From Shinella lacus (GTDB lineage Bacteria; Pseudomonadota; Alphaproteobacteria; Rhizobiales; Rhizobiaceae): DNA of 64,000 nt. Under the pieces are notes generated by a model. It saw nothing but the letters and a program-made list of their open reading frames with translations. It had not been told where the DNA came from and did not search any database. Location: the NCBI RefSeq assembly GCF_010994755.1, contig NZ_WHSB02000006.1:124001-188000 (forward strand), in the 5' to 3' direction. Position numbers and translations under genes: made by a program. Shown here piece after piece: positions 1-8,219 of this stretch (the stretch's first letter is position 1; every line of letters begins with the position of its first letter).

Positions 1-772
<772 letters not shown>

Positions 773-777
773 CTAGA

Positions 778-1074
778 TCAGCCGATGATGCCCATGATGT
801 CGGCTTCCTTCATGATCAGAAGGTCTTCGCCGTCGAGCTTGACTTCGGTGCCCGACCACTTGCCGAACAGAACGCGGTCGCCAGCCTTGACGTCCAGCGG
901 AACGACCTTGCCGGAATCGTCACGGGCGCCGGAACCGACGGCGACGATTTCGCCTTCCTGCGGCTTTTCCTTGGCGGTGTCCGGAATGATGATGCCGCCC
1001 TTGGTCTTGGCTTCGGATTCGACGCGACGTACGACGACGCGATCGTGAAGCGGGCGGAAGGTGGTGCTTGCCAT
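778..1074 (-). CDS. groES: GroES 10-kDa co-chaperonin
   Basis: Co-chaperonin that caps the GroEL ring. The 98-residue product starts [20 protein letters not shown] and contains the mobile loop ([19 protein letters not shown]) and the C-terminal strand [15 protein letters not shown] typical of Cpn10. An upstream in-frame extension to 1140 exists, but the family start is the ATG at 1074. It is first gene of a groES-groEL operon, transcribed from a promoter at 1168-1197 and carrying a CIRCE operator in the 5' untranslated region, so control by HrcA and possibly by a heat-shock sigma factor is expected. Confidence 0.98.
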   Translation of the reverse strand: MASTTFRPLHDRVVVRRVESEAKTKGGIIIPDTAKEKPQEGEIVAVGSGARDDSGKVVPLDVKAGDRVLFGKWSGTEVKLDGEDLLIMKEADIMGIIG

Positions 1075-1133
1075 TGTCTTATCCCTCGATCGAATGACAT
1101 TGCGGATCCCGGTATGGACCCGATGGATGGATG

Positions 1134-1160
1134 TTAGCACTCACTGGTTAGGAGTGCTAG
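1134..1160. promoter_or_regulatory. CIRCE operator (HrcA site) of groESL
   Basis: TTAGCACTC (1134-1142), nine spacer bases, GAGTGCTAG (1152-1160). This matches the CIRCE consensus TTAGCACTC-N9-GAGTGCTAA at every arm position but the last. It sits just downstream of the predicted groES transcription start, the usual place for HrcA repression. Confidence 0.96.
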
Positions 1161-1167
1161 CGGCCCG

Positions 1168-1197
1168 GAGATAGGCGCCGGCGCTTTTCGAGTCAAG
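1168..1197 (-). promoter_or_regulatory. groESL promoter (housekeeping and RpoH-like)
   Basis: On the minus strand, TTGACT (1191-1196) is followed after 17 bases by TATCTC (1168-1173), a fair sigma-70 promoter. Read slightly shifted, CTTGAC (1192-1197) and CCTATCT (1169-1175) fit the alphaproteobacterial RpoH pattern CTTGAA...CYTATNT. Start of transcription would fall at about 1161, directly against CIRCE. The rest of the 1075-1392 gap holds the groES leader and the undefined upstream region of the HAD gene; nothing else was recognised in it. Confidence 0.6.
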
Positions 1198-1392
1198 GAC
1201 GACGCCCGGAAATTATTTTGCCCCGGATGGTTACCGCAGCCGGCAGATGGGAGTGAAATCGCACGCCATCAAGTCAGGGCCATGAATTTCCGGCAGTTTG
1301 CCTGTTGATGGGGCAAAATTGTGTGGAGAGGCTTGTTTTCTTGGCCTCGCTTTGCAATGTCAGCCGGGCTCGATTTCGAACAGGACTACCTG

Positions 1393-2241
1393 ATGGCTGA
1401 ACGCATCCAATCTTTCCGCGACATCGCTTCGCAATATGACGTGGTGCTCTGCGACGTCTGGGGCGTCCTGCACAATGGCGTGGAAGCCTTCTCCTATGCC
1501 TCGGAAGCGCTCGCCGCCGCCCGCGCCGCCGGCCTTACCGTCGTGCTCATCACCAATTCGCCGCGCCCCCATCCTGGCGTCAAGGTGCAGATCCGCGGCC
1601 TCGGCGTCGCCGACGATTCCTACGACCGTATCGTCACCTCCGGCGACGTCACCCGCGCGCTGATCGCCGAAGGCCCGAAGAAGGTCTATTTCATCGGCGC
1701 CGAAAAGGACCTGCCGCTGCTCGACGGCCTCGGCGTCGAGACTGTCGGCATCGACGAGGCCGGCATCGTGGTCTGTGCGGGCCTGCGCAGCGACGAGACG
1801 GAAACCGTCGAGGACTATCGCGAGGAGCTGGAAAGCCTCGCCGCGAAAAAGCTGCCCTTCATCTGTGCCAATCCGGACCTCGTCGTCGAGCGCGGCCACC
1901 GGCTCATCCAATGTGCCGGGGCGCTCGCGAAATTCTACGAGGAGCTCGGCTGCACGAGCCTGATCGCCGGCAAACCGCACCGGCCGATCTATGAGAAATC
2001 GATCGCCGAGGCGAAGGACGTGCGCGGCGACTTCGACCTGTCGCGCGTGATCGCGGTCGGCGACGGCATGCCGACGGATGTGCGCGGCGCGGAAGCCTTT
2101 GGCCTCGATGTGCTCTATATTTCCGGCGGCATCCATGCGCAGGAATATGTCGAAGCGGGCCGCACCGACGAGGCGAAGCTCGCGGCTTTCCTGACGCGCG
2201 AACGTTCCCACCCCAAATGGTGGATGCCCCGGCTGCAGTGA
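1393..2241 (+). CDS. HAD-superfamily class IIA hydrolase (TIGR01459-like)
   Basis: A 282-residue HAD protein of the NagD-like class IIA subgroup. Motif I reads VVLCDVWGVLHNG near residues 18-30, motif II includes LITNSPRPH, and motif IV is VIAVGDGMPTDVRGA near residue 220. The first motif has the nucleophile Asp but Trp in place of the second, general-acid Asp (DxW instead of DxD), which from memory is a trait of this alphaproteobacterial family and leaves the chemistry uncertain. The start at 1393 (MAERIQSFRDIA) is preferred over an in-frame codon at 1321 because it matches the usual domain start and has an AGGA upstream. Fourteen bases separate it from ribF, so the two are probably co-transcribed. 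Substrate unknown. Confidence 0.85.
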   Translation: MAERIQSFRDIASQYDVVLCDVWGVLHNGVEAFSYASEALAAARAAGLTVVLITNSPRPHPGVKVQIRGLGVADDSYDRIVTSGDVTRALIAEGPKKVYFIGAEKDLPLLDGLGVETVGIDEAGIVVCAGLRSDETETVEDYREELESLAAKKLPFICANPDLVVERGHRLIQCAGALAKFYEELGCTSLIAGKPHRPIYEKSIAEAKDVRGDFDLSRVIAVGDGMPTDVRGAEAFGLDVLYISGGIHAQEYVEAGRTDEAKLAAFLTRERSHPKWWMPRLQ

Positions 2242-2255
2242 CGGAGACGGTCGTC

Positions 2256-3236
2256 ATGACGGTATTTCACAGGAACGAGACAAAGCAGCCGCTGCCGGAA
2301 CACCTGCGCGGCGGCGTCATCGCCATCGGCAATTTCGACGGCGTGCACCGCGGCCACCAGGCCGTGCTGCAACGCGCGCTCGACCTTGCGAGCGACCGCG
2401 GCATCCCGGCCCTCGTGCTGACCTTCGAGCCGCATCCCCGCACCGTCTTCCGCCCCGAGCGCCCGGTCTTCCGCCTGACGCCGGCGCCGCTGAAGGCGCG
2501 CATCCTCGAAGGCATGGGTTTTTCCGCGGTCATCGAATACCCGTTCGACCGCGGCTTTTCCGAAATGTCGGCGCATGATTTCATCCGCTCGGTGCTGATC
2601 GAGTGGCTGCACGCCTCCGAGGTCGTCACCGGCTTCGATTTCCACTTCGGCAAGGGCAGGGAAGGCGGCCCGGCCTTCCTGATGGCCGCCGGCCAGGACA
2701 ACGGTTTCGGCGTGACGCTGGTCGATGCCTTCCGCGACGAGAACGCCTCGGTCATCTCGTCGAGCTTCACCCGCGCCCTGCTTGGCGAGGGCGCCGTCGT
2801 GGAAGCGGCCGGCCAGCTTGGCTACCGCTATACGGTCGAGGCGGAGGTCATCGACGGCAAGAAGCTCGGCCGCACGCTCGGCTACCCGACCGCCAACATG
2901 CAGCTCCCCCCGGAAGTGGAACTGCGCAACGGCATCTATGCCGTGCGCTTCCGCCGTCCCGATGGCAGCCTGCACGACGGCGTCGCCAGCTACGGCCGCC
3001 GCCCGACGGTCACCTCGAACGGCGTGCCGCTGCTCGAAACCTTCCTGTTCGATTTCTCCGGCGATCTCTACGGCGAAGTCTCCGCCGTCTCCTTCTTCGG
3101 CCACCTGCGCGACGAGCTGAAATTCGACGGCCTCGACCCGCTCGTCATCCAGATGAAGCGCGACGAGGAGGAGGCGCGCGCGCTGCTTTCCGGCGTCACG
3201 CCGCTGGGGCCGATCGACCAGCGCATCTGTTTCTAG
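2256..3236 (+). CDS. ribF: bifunctional riboflavin kinase/FAD synthetase
   Basis: Makes FMN from riboflavin and then FAD, in the cytoplasm. The 326-residue protein has an N-terminal nucleotidyltransferase domain (VIAIGNFDGVHRGHQAVL near residue 20, a HxGH-type site; TFEPHPRTVF) and a C-terminal riboflavin kinase domain (GKKLGRTLGYPTANM near residue 205, with the PTAN Mg/ATP motif, then GIYAVRF). Start chosen at 2256 (MTVFHRNETKQPLPEH), preceded by GGAG; the in-frame codon at 2217 would overlap the HAD gene. Family length is about 310-330, so complete. Confidence 0.96.
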   Translation: MTVFHRNETKQPLPEHLRGGVIAIGNFDGVHRGHQAVLQRALDLASDRGIPALVLTFEPHPRTVFRPERPVFRLTPAPLKARILEGMGFSAVIEYPFDRGFSEMSAHDFIRSVLIEWLHASEVVTGFDFHFGKGREGGPAFLMAAGQDNGFGVTLVDAFRDENASVISSSFTRALLGEGAVVEAAGQLGYRYTVEAEVIDGKKLGRTLGYPTANMQLPPEVELRNGIYAVRFRRPDGSLHDGVASYGRRPTVTSNGVPLLETFLFDFSGDLYGEVSAVSFFGHLRDELKFDGLDPLVIQMKRDEEEARALLSGVTPLGPIDQRICF

Positions 3237-3333
3237 GAACAAACGACTCTGGCGTCTTTTCAAAATGGCGAAAAGGCCGTAATACCGCGCGCATGATGCT
3301 CAACCGGCTGACCATCGATCTGCGAATTAGTGG

Positions 3334-3375
3334 CCCGGCCTTCCGCGCGCTCTGAGCGAGGCCGGAAGGTCCGGG
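3334..3375 (+). terminator. GC-rich hairpin after ribF
   Basis: CCCGG-CCTTCCG (3334-3345) pairs with CGGAAGG-T-CCGGG (3363-3375): twelve pairs with one bulged T, followed by ATTTTG. It lies between ribF and ileS and could end ribF transcription. The gap 3237-3470 shows no ORF worth calling. Confidence 0.45.
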
Positions 3376-3470
3376 ATTTTGGGCGTTTTCGAAAAGCGCC
3401 CCCGCCGTCGGAGCCTGACAATATCCCCGCATGCGCAAACGCGCGCGAAAAAAAGACGATAGCCATATCC

Positions 3471-6428
3471 ATGACCGATACGCCCGAAAAAGTCGATTAT
3501 TCGTCCACCCTCTACCTGCCGCAGACGGATTTCCCGATGCGCGCCGGCCTGCCGACGAAGGAGCCGGAAACGGTGGCCCGCTGGCAGCAGATGGGTCTCT
3601 ACAAAAAGCTGCGCGCCTCCGCCGCCGGCCGCGAGAAATTCGTGCTGCACGATGGCCCGCCCTATGCCAACGGCAACATCCATATCGGCCACGCGCTGAA
3701 CAAGATCCTCAAGGACGTCATCACCCGCTCCTTCCAGATGCGCGGCTTTGACTCCAACTACGTGCCCGGCTGGGACTGCCACGGCCTTCCGATCGAATGG
3801 AAGATCGAGGAAAAGTACCGCGAGAAGGGCAAGAACAAGGACGAGGTCCCGGTCAACGAATTCCGCCAGGAATGCCGCGACTTCGCCGCCGGCTGGATCA
3901 AGATCCAGGCGGAAGAGTTCAAGCGCCTCGGCATCGAGGGCGACTTCGACAACCCCTACACGACGATGAACTTCCACGCGGAAGCCCGCATCGCCGGCGA
4001 ACTGCTGAAGATCGCCAAGAGCGGCCAGCTCTACCGCGGCTCCAAGCCCGTCATGTGGTCGGTTGTCGAGCGCACGGCACTGGCCGAAGCCGAAGTCGAA
4101 TATGCCGATGTCGAGAGCGATGCGATCTGGGTAAAGTTCCCGATTGTCGAGTGGAAACATCACGTAGCAACCCATGCCGGCCCCCTGGAATCTGACCAGC
4201 TGATGCCAGTAATGAAAGAGGTTGCTGATCTTGAGGGTGCTTCCGTCGTCATCTGGACCACCACGCCCTGGACGATCCCCGGCAACCGCGGCATCGCCTT
4301 CTCGTCGCGCTATCCCTACGGCCTCTACGAGGTGGAAAGCGCGCAGAACGATTTCGGTCCGCAGCCGGGCGAAAAGCTGATCTTCGCCACCCGTCTTGCC
4401 GATGAATCGGCGGCCAAGGCAAAGCTCACCTTCAAGTTCCTCCGCGATATCGCGCCGGAAGAGCTGGAGGCGGTCGTCTGCGCCCATCCGCTGGCCTCGC
4501 TCGGTTACGACTTCAAGGTGCCGCTGCTTGATGGCGACCACGTCACCGACGACGCCGGCACCGGCTTCGTGCACACCGCACCCGGTCACGGTCGCGAGGA
4601 CTTTGACGCCTGGACGGCAGCGGCCCGCGCGCTCGAAGCCCGCGGCATCTCGTCGAAAATCCCGTTCACCGTCGACGACGCCGGCTTCTACACCGCCGAC
4701 GCCCCCGGCTTCGACGGCGCGCGCGTCATGGACGACAACGGCAAGAAGGGCGACGCCAACGAGCGCGTCATCAAGGCGCTGATCGCCGCCAGCAACCTGT
4801 TTGCCCGCGGCCGCATCAAGCATTCCTATCCGCATTCCTGGCGCTCCAAGAAGCCGGTCATCTTCCGCAACACGCCGCAATGGTTCGTCTACATGGACAA
4901 GGAACTCGGCGACGGCACGACGCTGCGCTCGCGTTCGCTGAACGCCATCGACGAGACCCGCTTCGTGCCCGCCGCCGGCCAGAACCGCCTGCGCGCCATG
5001 ATCGAAGGCCGCCCGGACTGGGTGCTGTCGCGCCAGCGCGCCTGGGGCGTCCCGATCGCCGTCTTCGCCGACGAGAAGGGCGAAGTGCTGATCGACGAGG
5101 CCGTCAATGCCCGCATCCTCGAAGCCTTCGAGCAGGAAGGCGCCGACGCGTGGTTTGCCGAAGGCGCCAAGGAGCGTTTCCTCGGCAACGACCACGACCC
5201 GGCCAAGTGGACGCAGGTCATGGACATCCTCGACGTCTGGTTCGACTCGGGCTCGACGCACACCTTCACGCTGGAAGACCGCCCCGACCTGAAATGGCCG
5301 GCCGACGTCTATCTGGAAGGCTCCGACCAGCATCGCGGCTGGTTCCACTCCTCGCTGCTGGAATCGGCGGCGACCCGTGGCCGCGCGCCCTATAACGCCG
5401 TCATCACCCATGGTTTCACCATGGACGAGAAGGGCGAGAAGATGTCGAAGTCCAAGGGCAACGTCGTCTCGCCGCAGGACGTGATGAAGGAATCGGGCGC
5501 CGATATCCTGCGCCTCTGGGTCATGACGACCGACTACTGGGAAGATCAGCGCCTCGGCAAGACGATCATCCAGACCAACATCGACGCCTACCGGAAGCTC
5601 CGCAACACGGTGCGCTGGATGCTGGGCACACTGGCGCACGACACGGGCGAGGAGATCGCCTATGCCGACATGCCGGAGCTCGAAAAGCTCATGCTGCACC
5701 GGCTCTCCGAGCTCGACGCCGTCGTGCGCGAAGGCTACGACGCGTTCGATTTCAAGAAGATCGCCCGTTCGCTCATCGACTTCTCGAATGTCGAACTCTC
5801 GGCCTTCTACTTCGACGTCCGCAAGGATGCGCTCTACTGCGACGCCCCGTCCTCGCTGAAGCGCCGCGCCTCGCTCGCGGTCATCCGCAAGCTGTTCGAG
5901 TGCCTCGTCACCTGGCTCGCCCCCATGCTGCCCTTCACCACGGAGGAAGCCTGGCTGTCACTGAAGCCGGACGCCGTTTCGGTGCATCTGGAACAGTTCC
6001 CGGTGGTGCCGGCCGAATGGCGCAACGATGCGCTGGAAGCCAAGTGGGAGAAGATCCGCGCCGTGCGCTCGGTGGTCACCGGCGCGCTGGAGATCGAACG
6101 CCGCGAGAAGCGCATCGGCGCCTCACTGGAGGCTGCCCCGGTCGTGCACATCGACGATCCGGAGCTGCTTGCAGCCCTCGAAGGCCAGGACTTTGCGGAA
6201 ATCTGCATCACCTCGGCCATCACGCTGGTTGCCGGCGAAGGCCCGGCCAATGCCTTCCGTCTTCAGGACGTCGCCAAGGTCTCCGTCGAGCCGCAGCTTG
6301 CCGAGGGCAGGAAGTGCGCGCGCTCCTGGCGCATCACCACGGATGTTGGCGCCGATCCGGACTATCCGGACGTCTCGGCCCGCGATGCGGCGGCACTGCG
6401 CGAGATCGGTTTTCGCCGCGCGGCGTAA
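3471..6428 (+). CDS. ileS: isoleucyl-tRNA synthetase
   Basis: Class I synthetase that charges tRNA-Ile. The 985-residue protein has the HIGH motif (residues 71-74, [12 protein letters not shown]), the CP1 editing domain ([15 protein letters not shown], then [17 protein letters not shown]) and KMSKS at 657-661 ([10 protein letters not shown]). The C-terminal zinc finger is degenerate (KCARSW where many bacteria have KCxRCW), as I recall for alphaproteobacteria. The start at 3471 ([16 protein letters not shown]) agrees with the family; an upstream extension to 3330 is not convincing. Odd: residues about 225-255 (bases 4141-4245), just before the editing-domain WTTTPW, form an extra segment of atypical base composition containing an inverted repeat; see findings. 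Confidence 0.98.
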   Translation: MTDTPEKVDYSSTLYLPQTDFPMRAGLPTKEPETVARWQQMGLYKKLRASAAGREKFVLHDGPPYANGNIHIGHALNKILKDVITRSFQMRGFDSNYVPGWDCHGLPIEWKIEEKYREKGKNKDEVPVNEFRQECRDFAAGWIKIQAEEFKRLGIEGDFDNPYTTMNFHAEARIAGELLKIAKSGQLYRGSKPVMWSVVERTALAEAEVEYADVESDAIWVKFPIVEWKHHVATHAGPLESDQLMPVMKEVADLEGASVVIWTTTPWTIPGNRGIAFSSRYPYGLYEVESAQNDFGPQPGEKLIFATRLADESAAKAKLTFKFLRDIAPEELEAVVCAHPLASLGYDFKVPLLDGDHVTDDAGTGFVHTAPGHGREDFDAWTAAARALEARGISSKIPFTVDDAGFYTADAPGFDGARVMDDNGKKGDANERVIKALIAASNLFARGRIKHSYPHSWRSKKPVIFRNTPQWFVYMDKELGDGTTLRSRSLNAIDETRFVPAAGQNRLRAMIEGRPDWVLSRQRAWGVPIAVFADEKGEVLIDEAVNARILEAFEQEGADAWFAEGAKERFLGNDHDPAKWTQVMDILDVWFDSGSTHTFTLEDRPDLKWPADVYLEGSDQHRGWFHSSLLESAATRGRAPYNAVITHGFTMDEKGEKMSKSKGNVVSPQDVMKESGADILRLWVMTTDYWEDQRLGKTIIQTNIDAYRKLRNTVRWMLGTLAHDTGEEIAYADMPELEKLMLHRLSELDAVVREGYDAFDFKKIARSLIDFSNVELSAFYFDVRKDALYCDAPSSLKRRASLAVIRKLFECLVTWLAPMLPFTTEEAWLSLKPDAVSVHLEQFPVVPAEWRNDALEAKWEKIRAVRSVVTGALEIERREKRIGASLEAAPVVHIDDPELLAALEGQDFAEICITSAITLVAGEGPANAFRLQDVAKVSVEPQLAEGRKCARSWRITTDVGADPDYPDVSARDAAALREIGFRRAA
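4141..4245. repeat. atypical in-frame insert with inverted repeat inside ileS
   Basis: This stretch within ileS has A/T-rich third codon positions unlike the flanks and carries AGCAACC (4166-4172) inverted as GGTTGCT (4220-4226), with the smaller dyad CTGG-N7-CCAG (4185-4199) in the loop. It encodes about 30 residues ([15 protein letters not shown] and onward) that I do not recall in related IleS proteins. Possibly a small palindromic element inserted in frame. Confidence 0.45.
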
Positions 6429-6440
6429 GGCACAGCATTG

Positions 6441-6468
6441 TTGACGGCCGGGGCTTTCCGGCCGTCAA
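6441..6468 (+). terminator. strong hairpin after ileS
   Basis: TTGACGGCCGG (6441-6451), loop GGCTTT, CCGGCCGTCAA (6458-6468): an 11-bp perfect stem 12 bases after the ileS stop. No T-run follows. A second dyad, CCGGATGA (6473-6480) with TCATCCGG (6497-6504), follows at once. Together they probably end or protect the ileS transcript. Confidence 0.6.
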
Positions 6469-6600
6469 TATTCCGGATGAATTGCGCTTGCGGTCTTCAT
6501 CCGGTATTGCTGCCTGAAAATGGTCGGATTTTTCCGCCATGGCACGGCGATCTATTGCCGTGTTCGGGCTTTGGGCGCCGGCTCTGCTGGAAGGGTATTC

Positions 6601-7215
6601 ATGGGAATGACGCGAAATATTCGGCTGCGTACCGGCTTGATCGGCCTCCTCGGTGGAAGCCTCCTGCTGACCGGCTGCATGGGGCCGACCTACGGCACCG
6701 GCAAGACCGCCGGCGAGCAGCTGGTGGATGATATCGGCAATGCGGTGACGCTCCGGCCCGACGACGCGGAAAAGAAGAACATCCGCTACCAGCCGCGCGG
6801 GGGCCTCGTGGTGCCGAAGGACGAGGTCGCCCTTGCCACGCCGCAGCAGTCCGTCTCCAGCAAGGACAATCCCGAGTGGATCGAAAGCCCCGAGGAGATG
6901 CGCGAGCGTTTGCGTACCGAGGCTGCGGCCAACAGCGACGACGGGAACTATCGTTCGCCGCTCGCCGCGCAGAGCACGACGAACCGCAAGCTTTCCGCCG
7001 CTGAACAGACCGCTGCCTATCGCGATGCGCGCCGGCTGCAGATGGGTGCCTATTCCGACAAGCGCCGTTACCTGAGCGATCCGCCGGTCGATTATCGCCG
7101 CCTTCCGGAAGAGGCCTCGGCCGATCTCGGCGAGCCGGAGCGCACCAAGGAGCGCCGCCGCAAGAAGGAAGCGAAGGCGGCCAAGCAGAGCGGTTCCGCC
7201 TGGTGGCCTTTCTAA
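6601..7215 (+). CDS. predicted outer-membrane lipoprotein, function unknown
   Basis: A 204-residue protein with a lipoprotein signal peptide: basic MGMTRNIRLR, a hydrophobic run (TGLIGLLGGSLLLTGC) and the lipobox LLTGC, placing the lipidated Cys at residue 26. The mature part is polar, rich in Glu, Arg and Ala, and ends with a basic stretch and SAWWPF. No catalytic motif was recognised. The start at 6601 is favoured by GGAAGG a few bases upstream; the ATG at 6607 is possible. It is followed after four bases by an acetyltransferase gene, suggesting co-transcription. Sorting to the outer membrane is inferred from the Met at +2 of the mature protein. Confidence 0.8.
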   Translation: MGMTRNIRLRTGLIGLLGGSLLLTGCMGPTYGTGKTAGEQLVDDIGNAVTLRPDDAEKKNIRYQPRGGLVVPKDEVALATPQQSVSSKDNPEWIESPEEMRERLRTEAAANSDDGNYRSPLAAQSTTNRKLSAAEQTAAYRDARRLQMGAYSDKRRYLSDPPVDYRRLPEEASADLGEPERTKERRRKKEAKAAKQSGSAWWPF

Positions 7216-7219
7216 GCCG

Positions 7220-7705
7220 ATGACGGCTTACAGAATTCGCCCGGCGTCGGTCAGCGACGCCGGCACCATCCTGCGTTTCATCCGCGAACTTGCCGATTAC
7301 GAAAAGGCGCTGCACGAGGTTGCGGCGACCGAGGAGACGATTGCTTCCTCGCTGTTCGGCGAAGGCTCCGTCACCCGCGCGGTGATCTGCGAGACGGAGG
7401 CGGGCGAACCCGCCGGTTCCGCCGTCTGGTTCCTGTCCTATTCCACCTGGCAGGCGAAGAACGGGCTCTATCTCGAAGACCTCTATGTGACGCCCGATCA
7501 CCGCGGCGCCGGCGTCGGAAAGATGCTGCTGCGCCATCTCGCCCGCATCGCGATCGAGGAGGGCTGCGGCCGGTTCGAATGGAGCGTGCTCGACTGGAAC
7601 ACGCCGGCCATCCGCGTCTATGACGCCATCGGCGCCGAGCCGCAGTCCGAATGGGTCCGCTACCGCCTGAGCGGCGACAAGCTTAAACAGTTCGCTGAAG
7701 GCTGA
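7220..7705 (+). CDS. GNAT family N-acetyltransferase
   Basis: A 161-residue GNAT-fold acetyltransferase resembling diamine (spermidine/thialysine-type) acetyltransferases. Visible are the N-terminal segment YRIRPASVSDAGTILRFI, the strand LYLEDLYVTPDHRGAGVGK around residue 90 with the acetyl-CoA loop RGAGVGKMLL, and the late FEWSVLDWNTPAIRVYDAIG segment with the Asn/Tyr positions common in the family. The protein is complete. It converges with tadA: the two stop codons abut in the palindrome TGATCA (7703-7708), leaving no room for a terminator. Substrate cannot be told from sequence. Confidence 0.9.
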   Translation: MTAYRIRPASVSDAGTILRFIRELADYEKALHEVAATEETIASSLFGEGSVTRAVICETEAGEPAGSAVWFLSYSTWQAKNGLYLEDLYVTPDHRGAGVGKMLLRHLARIAIEEGCGRFEWSVLDWNTPAIRVYDAIGAEPQSEWVRYRLSGDKLKQFAEG

Positions 7706-8158
7706 TCAGCGCCGCTCGGCGAAGAAATCCTTGAGGATTTCCGCCGCTTCCAGGCCGCCGATGCCGGAATAGACATCGGGCGCGTGGTGGCAGGTCGGCT
7801 GAGCGAAGAAGCGTACGCCATTGTCCACCGCGCCGCCCTTCGGGTCCTCCGCACCGTAATAGAGCCTACGGATGCGGGCGAAGGAAATGGCGGCGGCGCA
7901 GAGCGTGCAGGGTTCGAGCGTCACGTAGAGATCGGCGCCCGTCAGCCGCTCCTGGCCGAGCTTGCGGGAGGCCTCGCGGATGACGGCGACCTCGGCATGG
8001 GCGGTGACGTCGCTCTCCGCCCGCGTACGGTTGCCGGACTGCGCGACGACCGCGCCGTCGAGCACCAGCACGGCGCCGACGGGCACTTCGCCCCTTTCTC
8101 CTGCCGCACGCGCCTCGGCCAGCGCGATCTCCATGAAGCGATTTGTCATGAGCGGCAC
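7706..8158 (-). CDS. tadA: tRNA-specific adenosine deaminase TadA
   Basis: Converts adenosine 34 of tRNA-Arg(ACG) to inosine, allowing wobble decoding. The roughly 150-residue protein has the zinc-binding cytidine/deoxycytidylate deaminase signature: VTAHAEVAVIREA (His and catalytic Glu) and TLEPCTLCAAAI (PCxxC). The C-terminal region FFAQPTCHHAPDVYSGI is typical of TadA. Start is uncertain: GTG at 8158 has GAGG five bases upstream, while ATG at 8149 (MTNRFMEIALAEARAAGE) gives a more usual N terminus but a poorer spacing. Divergent from rluB across about 60 bp. Confidence 0.95.
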   Translation of the reverse strand: MPLMTNRFMEIALAEARAAGERGEVPVGAVLVLDGAVVAQSGNRTRAESDVTAHAEVAVIREASRKLGQERLTGADLYVTLEPCTLCAAAISFARIRRLYYGAEDPKGGAVDNGVRFFAQPTCHHAPDVYSGIGGLEAAEILKDFFAERR

Positions 8159-8219
8159 GAATTCCTCTTAACCCGGGGCGTGTGACCTGATAGGACACGC
8201 CAAAACGCAGGCAGCACAA

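Noticed and set aside
3237..3470. T-box riboswitch before ileS
   Set aside because: No T-box sequence or specifier loop could be found, and T-boxes are rare outside Gram-positive bacteria. Only a terminator-like hairpin is present.
4141..4245. intein in ileS
   Set aside because: Far too short, no Cys/Ser splice junctions, and no intein motifs.
3327..5699. 790-codon minus-strand ORF across ileS
   Set aside because: It is antisense to a certain ileS gene and has the His/Asp/Arg-rich look of a GC-rich shadow frame, with no recognisable domain.
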